A DNA stretch of 34,607 nucleotides, from contig JAJRUL010000159.1 of assembly GCA_024277795.1 (NCBI GenBank), positions 1 to 34,607 of the forward strand, read 5' to 3'. Position 1 is the first letter of the stretch, and each line of letters begins with the position of its first letter. Shown here one piece after another: positions 28,827 to 34,607 of the stretch. The position numbers and the translations under genes were made by a program. This stretch comes from Candidatus Zixiibacteriota bacterium (GTDB taxonomy: Bacteria > Zixibacteria > MSB-5A5 > GN15 > FEB-12). A model generated the notes under the pieces. It searched no databases and was not told the DNA's origin. It saw only the letters and a list, made by a program, of their open reading frames with translations.

Positions 28827-28851
28827 ATAATCGGCAATATCTCTACAACTC

Positions 28852-29709
28852 TTACTTCACAAGAGTCATTTTCTTAGTCTCAACCCCTGACAGATGTGAC
28901 AGACGATAGAAGTAAACTCCTGAAGGCAGTTTTGAGGCATCAAACTCTACCTGATGATGTCCTGCTTCGAGCTTTCTATCTATCAGTATAGATACTGATT
29001 GTCCCAGAATATTGAATACTTCAAGTCTGACATTACCAGTCTTAGGCAAAGCAAACTCTATAAGAGTAGCTGGATTGAACGGGTTTGGATAGTTCTGTGA
29101 AAGCCCAAAACCTGTCGGCAAACCATTTGGATTATCATCACCTATATCAGTAGGCATTCTCACCTGAACACCACCACCTATAAAACCGGGAAGTATTGTA
29201 TTCCCAAGATTATCAGTAGCATTAACCTTCTTCCAATAGCGTACATTAGAAGGGCCACCATCACTGATAAATGTATCGATTGAAATAGAATCGATCGGAA
29301 TAAAACCGGCAGGAGTTGATGAAGAGACAGTTATATGTAGCGTTGCAATCAAACCACTATTAACTGACATTACAGGAATCGGGAAAGTAAAAGATGGTGA
29401 GTAGGTCACTTCCACCGTATCACCAATAGCACCTGTAGGATATACATATCCTACAAAATCGGCAGGTTTTACTGCCCCAGAGAATGAAACTGAGTCAACA
29501 GTCAAATATGGGCTCATTATCTTCAATGGTATACTGATCCCAGAAATTGGCTGATCCGAGTTCGACAACCGAATCGGCACTATAATCTTCTGGCCTGCCT
29601 GAGCAGACACGGTATCAATTGAAACTATACCTGTATAGGCAAAAGTCTGAGTAGCAACAATCAGCACCAGAAGCATCATCCAGATAACTACTTTAACATT
29701 TGGCTTCAT
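28852..29709 (-). CDS. secreted protein with cohesin-like domain and T9SS/FlgD-like C-terminal sorting domain
   Basis: Signal peptide from MKPNVKV (ATG 29709); cohesin-like VDTVSAQAGQKIIVPIRLSNSDQPISGISIPLKI...; C-terminus LSQNYPNPFNPATLIEFALPKTG...SGVYFYRLSHLSGVETKKMTLVK. Confidence 0.85.
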   Translation of the reverse strand: MKPNVKVVIWMMLLVLIVATQTFAYTGIVSIDTVSAQAGQKIIVPIRLSNSDQPISGISIPLKIMSPYLTVDSVSFSGAVKPADFVGYVYPTGAIGDTVEVTYSPSFTFPIPVMSVNSGLIATLHITVSSSTPAGFIPIDSISIDTFISDGGPSNVRYWKKVNATDNLGNTILPGFIGGGVQVRMPTDIGDDNPNGLPTGFGLSQNYPNPFNPATLIEFALPKTGNVRLEVFNILGQSVSILIDRKLEAGHHQVEFDASKLPSGVYFYRLSHLSGVETKKMTLVK

Positions 29710-30010
29710 ATGCGCTTTCCTTTCGTTAACAAACACCTTCTTTTCTTTCTCTCATTTTCGATCATCTGATCGAGCATCATCGATGCACAGGCAGTTAAGG
29801 CAAAGAGTGTGCCGATTAACTATACATGATTAAGAGTTTTTCTACCAGAACGCCCGACAATCTATACTACCCTAAGATATTATTATACTTCACCTTACAG
29901 CACAAACATATCGCCTGTTGAAAAATAATGCACTACATATATGCATAAGACTGCACGTATAATATAGCAATAGCTTGCACTTTTGCAAACATCATCACTC
30001 TAAAGGTAGA

Positions 30011-30042
30011 AAAAAAGAGCCTCCTGATGAAGACTCTTTTTG
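30011..30042 (-). terminator. rho-independent terminator downstream of the HtrA-like pair
   Basis: Minus strand AAAAGAGTCT-TCATCAGG-AGGCTCTTTTTTT; stem with one mismatch followed by a T-run, just after the stop at 30081. Confidence 0.7.
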
Positions 30043-30080
30043 CTTGCTAAATTCTTTTACTGGTTACCAATTGGTTGTAA

Positions 30081-31523
30081 CTAGTTCCATGCTGACTTGA
30101 GGTTGATAAACATAGTCTTATTCTGTCGCCAAACAAATAATATCACTTCAGATGGTTTCTCAAGCTCAACTCTGTTCATCGTTTCAATCATATCTTCCAG
30201 AGAACGTGTCTCTGTGTCACCAACTTTTTGTATAACATCACCTATTCTAAGTCCACCGACTTCCGCAGGTCCACCCAATTTTATCTCTGATACTACAACC
30301 CCGGTAAAATTATCAGGCTCCTGATTAAGTCTCATGAAATCAGAAAAAACAAGTGATCGTACTTTAAACTCAAGACCGTCGATATCATAGTCAGGTGCAT
30401 CAGAGGCCGCCAATGGTGCCGCTTCAAGTAATGCAGAAAGAGAAAGCTCTTTCCAACTTGATCCTTCAGGCCTAAGGACACTAAGCTCAAGATCAGCCCC
30501 TGGCCCCAATTCAACGACAACTCGCTGGAATAGAGAGATTTTTTCATCCTTGTTCACTTCAAGTGTATCACCATTGATAGCATAGATAACATCACCAACT
30601 TCCAAACCTGCTTTTTCCGCTGGAGATCCCTTAACAATATCGTTGACAATTATCCCACCGGGAACATGAAGCCCCCAAAAATCAGATAACTCATCAGTCA
30701 GAGCCTGCAGAGATATCCCCAACCATGCACGATCTGTTGCCCCTTTCTTGGGCGGGTCTGCTATCAATTCTTGCAAACGCTTTACTGAGAGCAATCCAAG
30801 CAGTGGCATTCGAAACTGACCGAAAGATTCAAGCATACCGTTGCTGTCAGTCGTAGCATTACCAGGATCAACCAATGCTCCCAAAATACCAATCGGTTTA
30901 AGTTCTTCATTGAACAGAACAGCCGCCTTTTGAGTAGCGTTAAATCCGACAGTAAGCGGGAAATGTTCAGGAGATGTTATCACAGTTGAGACCATTCCGA
31001 TATCAGCAGCAAGTGGAGGGGTGATGAATTCAGGAAGCAACATATATAATGCTAACCAATCACCGGGCTTGATGTTGTTTTCCGATTGAAATTCTACAAA
31101 TTCAAAGCTCTTCCCCTCACCGCGAATTCTGGCAAAACCTAACTTAGTAAAACGATCACTTCCAATATAGTCAGCTTGATATTCTTGTCCGTCCATAGTC
31201 GTAACATCGATACGAATAGGTGTGATTTTGACCGACATCCCCGACAAACCGGGTATAGACTGATCACCAAGTAATGCGGTTCCGTCAAAAATAATCAAAC
31301 CATTCTCATCAACAATAGTCCCAAGAAGCCTGTCAGTCTGCTCAGAAGTATGAACTCCGAATGCCATCTCAATCTTGAGGTCTACTATGACAGTAAAACG
31401 CTGGGTCTTTTCCTCAAGTTTCTCAAAATCAAAATTCTGTGCAAACAACGACCCAGCACTAAAGAGTATTAGAACAAATGTCGCAATCAGATAATAGGAT
31501 CGGGAGCGAGAGAGTTTATTCAT
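30081..31523 (-). CDS. HtrA-like protein with degenerate protease domain and two PDZ domains (putative pseudoprotease)
   Basis: PDZ1 RAWLGISLQAL...GGIIVNDIVKGSPAEKAGLEVGDVIYAINGD; PDZ2 GVVVSEIKLGGPAEVGGLRIGDVIQKVGD; no GNSGG, no TNxHV. Start assigned to ATG 31523, overlapping the upstream gene's stop. Confidence 0.8.
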   Translation of the reverse strand: MNKLSRSRSYYLIATFVLILFSAGSLFAQNFDFEKLEEKTQRFTVIVDLKIEMAFGVHTSEQTDRLLGTIVDENGLIIFDGTALLGDQSIPGLSGMSVKITPIRIDVTTMDGQEYQADYIGSDRFTKLGFARIRGEGKSFEFVEFQSENNIKPGDWLALYMLLPEFITPPLAADIGMVSTVITSPEHFPLTVGFNATQKAAVLFNEELKPIGILGALVDPGNATTDSNGMLESFGQFRMPLLGLLSVKRLQELIADPPKKGATDRAWLGISLQALTDELSDFWGLHVPGGIIVNDIVKGSPAEKAGLEVGDVIYAINGDTLEVNKDEKISLFQRVVVELGPGADLELSVLRPEGSSWKELSLSALLEAAPLAASDAPDYDIDGLEFKVRSLVFSDFMRLNQEPDNFTGVVVSEIKLGGPAEVGGLRIGDVIQKVGDTETRSLEDMIETMNRVELEKPSEVILFVWRQNKTMFINLKSAWN

Positions 31524-32880
31524 TAACCTTTTCCTCTTCTTCAATCTTCAAGACCATATAACGAATCGCCCCGTTGCGATTTGTCTGAATCATTACTCGT
31601 CTGTCTTTACTTAACTCAGCATATAGAGCGGCAAACACAGATAGTCCATTCACACGAACATTGTTGATCTTCGAAATAACATCACCCCGCCTGAGTCCAT
31701 CAAGCCCACCCGCTGAACCGGAACGCTTCACCCCCGTAACCAACACACCAAGCGTATCATCAAGCGAGTTGTCTATTTGCATCTGTCGTGTTATCGCCTT
31801 AACGGTAAAACCCCATTTCGCCGCTTCAAAATCTTCACCTTGGAGATCACCTAACTGTCGAGTAACAACTTTGACAGGATATTCCTCTCCATCGCGAAAT
31901 ACTTTCAACGTTATTTCAGTACCGGGAGTTACTTTAGCAATCTTACTGTAGAAAAGAGGCACCTCTTCGACAAATCGTGCAGAAACTGGCTCCCCATCCA
32001 ATTCGAGAATAATATCACCCGCCTTTAAGAAAGCAATATCCGCAGGAGAGCCCGGATCGATAGACGCAATCAAAACCCCATTGTCTCGACCTGCCTTAAA
32101 ATAACCCTCAAGTTCCTGAAGTGCCTGACAATGCAACCCTATCCAGCTTCTGACAACCTCCCCATCCTTGAGTATCGCAGATGTCACAGACCTGACAATA
32201 TTAATCGGAATCGCAAAACCTATATTATTGGCAAACATTGTAGCACGGGAATTGATCCCAACGACCCGTCCACTCAGGTCTACCAACGGGCCTCCGGAGT
32301 TTCCAGGATTAATTGCCGCGTCTGTCTGTAACCAGAGATTGTACCGCCCTGTTCTCTCCCCGCTTGGAAGACGCACTTCTGATCCAAAGTATCTGTCTTT
32401 TGTCGAAATCACTCCAGCAGAAACTGAGCGGGATAACGACAACGGAGACCCCATCGCCAAAACATATTGACCGACCTGAGCAGAATCAGAATTACCAAAA
32501 TCTGCAATATGCAATTCTGGTTCATAATCTGAAAGGTCCAATTTGATAACTGCAACATCAGTCATAGGGTCACCGCCAACAAACGTTGCGGGGACTTGCT
32601 CCCGATCATTGAGTGTACAGATTATTCGTTCCGCTTTTCCAGCAACATGATAATTTGTTACAACATAACCATCTTTATGAAAAATCACACCCGAGCCGAT
32701 CACAGCCTGCTTTTCAAGCTCCCCAGTATCATAATTCTTTATAACCGGCTGAATATGCACTAAAGCAGGCATCACTCTATCCCGGGCATAATAAATCTGG
32801 TGTTGCAGAGTAGAATCAACTGGAGTAACGGCTTGAATCGTTGTGGCCAGAAAAAAAATAAATAAGAAACGGGCTATCAT
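31516..32880 (-). CDS. HtrA/DegP-family serine protease (trypsin-like plus two PDZ)
   Basis: VVTNYHVAGKAE, DPMTDVAVIKLD, NPGNSGGPLVDLSGRVVGINS; PDZ segments SPADIAFLKAGDIILELDGEP and SGSAGGLDGLRRGDVISKINN. Confidence 0.92.
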   Translation of the reverse strand: MIARFLFIFFLATTIQAVTPVDSTLQHQIYYARDRVMPALVHIQPVIKNYDTGELEKQAVIGSGVIFHKDGYVVTNYHVAGKAERIICTLNDREQVPATFVGGDPMTDVAVIKLDLSDYEPELHIADFGNSDSAQVGQYVLAMGSPLSLSRSVSAGVISTKDRYFGSEVRLPSGERTGRYNLWLQTDAAINPGNSGGPLVDLSGRVVGINSRATMFANNIGFAIPINIVRSVTSAILKDGEVVRSWIGLHCQALQELEGYFKAGRDNGVLIASIDPGSPADIAFLKAGDIILELDGEPVSARFVEEVPLFYSKIAKVTPGTEITLKVFRDGEEYPVKVVTRQLGDLQGEDFEAAKWGFTVKAITRQMQIDNSLDDTLGVLVTGVKRSGSAGGLDGLRRGDVISKINNVRVNGLSVFAALYAELSKDRRVMIQTNRNGAIRYMVLKIEEEEKVNE

Positions 32881-33230
32881 CTGTTCTCCTTCAGTTTCCC
32901 CATTCTAACGCTCAAAAGTGCTATCAGTTCCATCCGAAAGATCTACAATAAACCAATAGCTTAATGGGAGCGTTGAAAAAGTACTGACGGCTAGTTCAAC
33001 AGGTCTTACAAAGTTACTTTACTATTCTGTGTGACCTGTTTCCTTTATCTGGTACACGCGTACGTGTCAAATTATAACCCGCCAAGGCAGATCAAAAACC
33101 CGACACAACGACTCAGGAGGTTATCAACGCTCTCCTCAATAAATGAAGGTACAGAAAGAATCAAACCCTCAGCAAGTTTTTACAACTGTAAGTTTCACTT
33201 TCCTACTCTTTTTTTCAGAAATATTGAAAG

Positions 33231-34097
33231 TCAACGTCGCCAAGTAATATCCACCGATCCGAGACCAACTTCAATCTTCATAATAATCCTGACATCTGCA
33301 CTCTCAAAATCAGCGGATTCGTAAATATCATCATCTATTTCATCAACATCCCCACGGTGAAACTCAACTGATGAAAGAAATGGTGCACGATCAACTTCTA
33401 TTCTGACTGGAATACCTCGGGGAAGTGTAATATCAGCTGATCCTATTCCTATTTCAAGCTCAATAGACGATTCAGCTGTATAGTCACCACGAAAATCTAA
33501 ATCAAAAGAGCCAACCCCACCTTCAAGTTCAAAAGATTCAAAGTTGGCATTACCAATATCTGACATCTCGATAGAACATGCCCCTGCTTCCACAGAAAAT
33601 CGTTCCATACGTACCGGATTTGGCTCTGTAAAACCTATGTGACATGATGCCGCACCTACATCAATCTTGAACTGCTCTATCTGCAATCCACCAAGTTCAA
33701 GCTCAGCATCAGAAGCCCCTAAGTTCAAATCCATTGACATTGGATAGCGGGATGATAAACCGACTGACCATTCATTATCATCCGTATCAAAACTCGTCTT
33801 CTTCTTTAGCTCCGACTCAAGAAATAACCGACCAACCCCACCATCAACCTCATATTCGACCGTAGCATCACTTTGACGATCATCATATGTAATATCTATA
33901 TCTGCCACAGTCTTAGAATCTATTGCATCCATTCTCAATTCCCCTGCGGAAAAGTTAAACTCAACTTCTAACCTCTTTGCCCCATCAGGATCGATCTTTT
34001 TCTGCTCATGCATCGAACGTGCAGAAACAGTAGTGACGACCATCAGCGCAACAAGCAGATGACTGCATCCCATCCAAAATCTAGGTCTATACATCAC
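33231..34097 (-). CDS. secreted toast-rack/LiaF-C-like (DUF4097-like) beta-repeat protein
   Basis: Signal peptide ending VSARS; repeated short strands (LNLGASDAELELGGLQIEQFKIDVGAASCHIGF; ELEIGIGSADITLPRGIPVRIE). Confidence 0.65.
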   Translation of the reverse strand: MMYRPRFWMGCSHLLVALMVVTTVSARSMHEQKKIDPDGAKRLEVEFNFSAGELRMDAIDSKTVADIDITYDDRQSDATVEYEVDGGVGRLFLESELKKKTSFDTDDNEWSVGLSSRYPMSMDLNLGASDAELELGGLQIEQFKIDVGAASCHIGFTEPNPVRMERFSVEAGACSIEMSDIGNANFESFELEGGVGSFDLDFRGDYTAESSIELEIGIGSADITLPRGIPVRIEVDRAPFLSSVEFHRGDVDEIDDDIYESADFESADVRIIMKIEVGLGSVDITWRR

Positions 34098-34160
34098 TAT
34101 CCTCCAAAATAATATATTATTGATGTAATACTATCTTAGTAGACGTATACGATACTTAGA

Positions 34161-34607
34161 CTATTTTGATTCGTCTGATTGATCAGATTCTTTTGATTGA
34201 TCAACAGGAGCAGTAACAGGTGGCACATCATGCAATGGAGGTGGTGCAGGGGCAGGGGCCTCCGTTTGAGTAGATCGCTTATGCCACATCACATATGTCT
34301 TAAAACCGAAACGAGTCAAAATTGCCGCACCAATCCCTGAAAGGCAGGCGTAGAACGAAAAAACACCGGCGGAAAATGCTAGAACGCCAGCAAATACTCC
34401 CCCTGTCTCTCCCCCGTGGGCATCGAGCAAAGCAACAATTATCCATACCGACATCAATAGAAAAGTCCCGACAAATGCGTTGAACAGCTCCCCTTTACGA
34501 CTTCCAAGATATTTTTCTGCAACCTTACGCCCGATCCTTTGTCCGAAAGATACAAATCCAAGCAACATAGCAAAAACATAAGCCAGAAGGACAAACGGAA
34601 TTAACAA
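34161..34607 (-). CDS. integral membrane protein, N-terminal side reaches the window edge (possibly truncated)
   Basis: Three to four hydrophobic helices, Pro/Ala-rich then acidic hydrophilic tail (APAPAPPPLHDVPPVTAPVDQSKESDQSDESK). The listed start is a TTG exactly at the window end, so the true start may lie outside. Confidence 0.55.
   Translation of the reverse strand: MLIPFVLLAYVFAMLLGFVSFGQRIGRKVAEKYLGSRKGELFNAFVGTFLLMSVWIIVALLDAHGGETGGVFAGVLAFSAGVFSFYACLSGIGAAILTRFGFKTYVMWHKRSTQTEAPAPAPPPLHDVPPVTAPVDQSKESDQSDESK

Noticed and set aside
30064-30076. ACCAATTGGT palindrome near the pseudoprotease stop
   Set aside because: 10-bp palindrome expected by chance in AT-rich DNA; the adjacent terminator hairpin explains the local structure.
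33048-33069. Quasi-palindrome ACACGCGTACGTGT upstream of the htrA pair, considered as an operator
   Set aside because: Imperfect and isolated; no second copy or promoter context seen, so indistinguishable from chance.

Overview
Chromosomal window, AT-rich, probably from an uncultivated FCB-group-like bacterium. That placement is an inference from two 'QNYPNPFNP...' T9SS/FlgD-like C-terminal sorting domains, a short RpoD-type sigma factor, and a DUF3078-like protein. No CRISPR array, phage, transposase or defence island is visible. Most of the window is ordinary housekeeping: pyruvate kinase, nucleoside phosphorylase, sigma-70, DegP/HtrA, folB-folK-deoxynucleoside kinase-panB, MscS, and one tRNA-Leu(CAG). 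The part most worth a second look is the tightly packed minus-strand operon at 5584->1. It encodes a membrane-anchored FAD/NAD(P)H oxidoreductase with two atypical Fe-S motifs, a b-type membrane cytochrome, a 17-CxxCH cytochrome, a 22-CxxCH cytochrome carrying five 77-aa tri-haem repeats, and a secreted protein cut off by the window edge. Together these look like a complete NAD(P)H-to-periplasm/extracellular electron conduit. Other notable items are an HtrA protease coupled to a catalytically dead HtrA paralogue, a kinase-pseudokinase fusion whose RBS abuts a terminator-like hairpin, a six-repeat lipoprotein, a degenerate receiver-HDOD protein, a dispersed palindromic repeat of the 'GTCATTGCGAGGAGCGAAGCGACG...' type, and a possible decayed secreted-protein gene.
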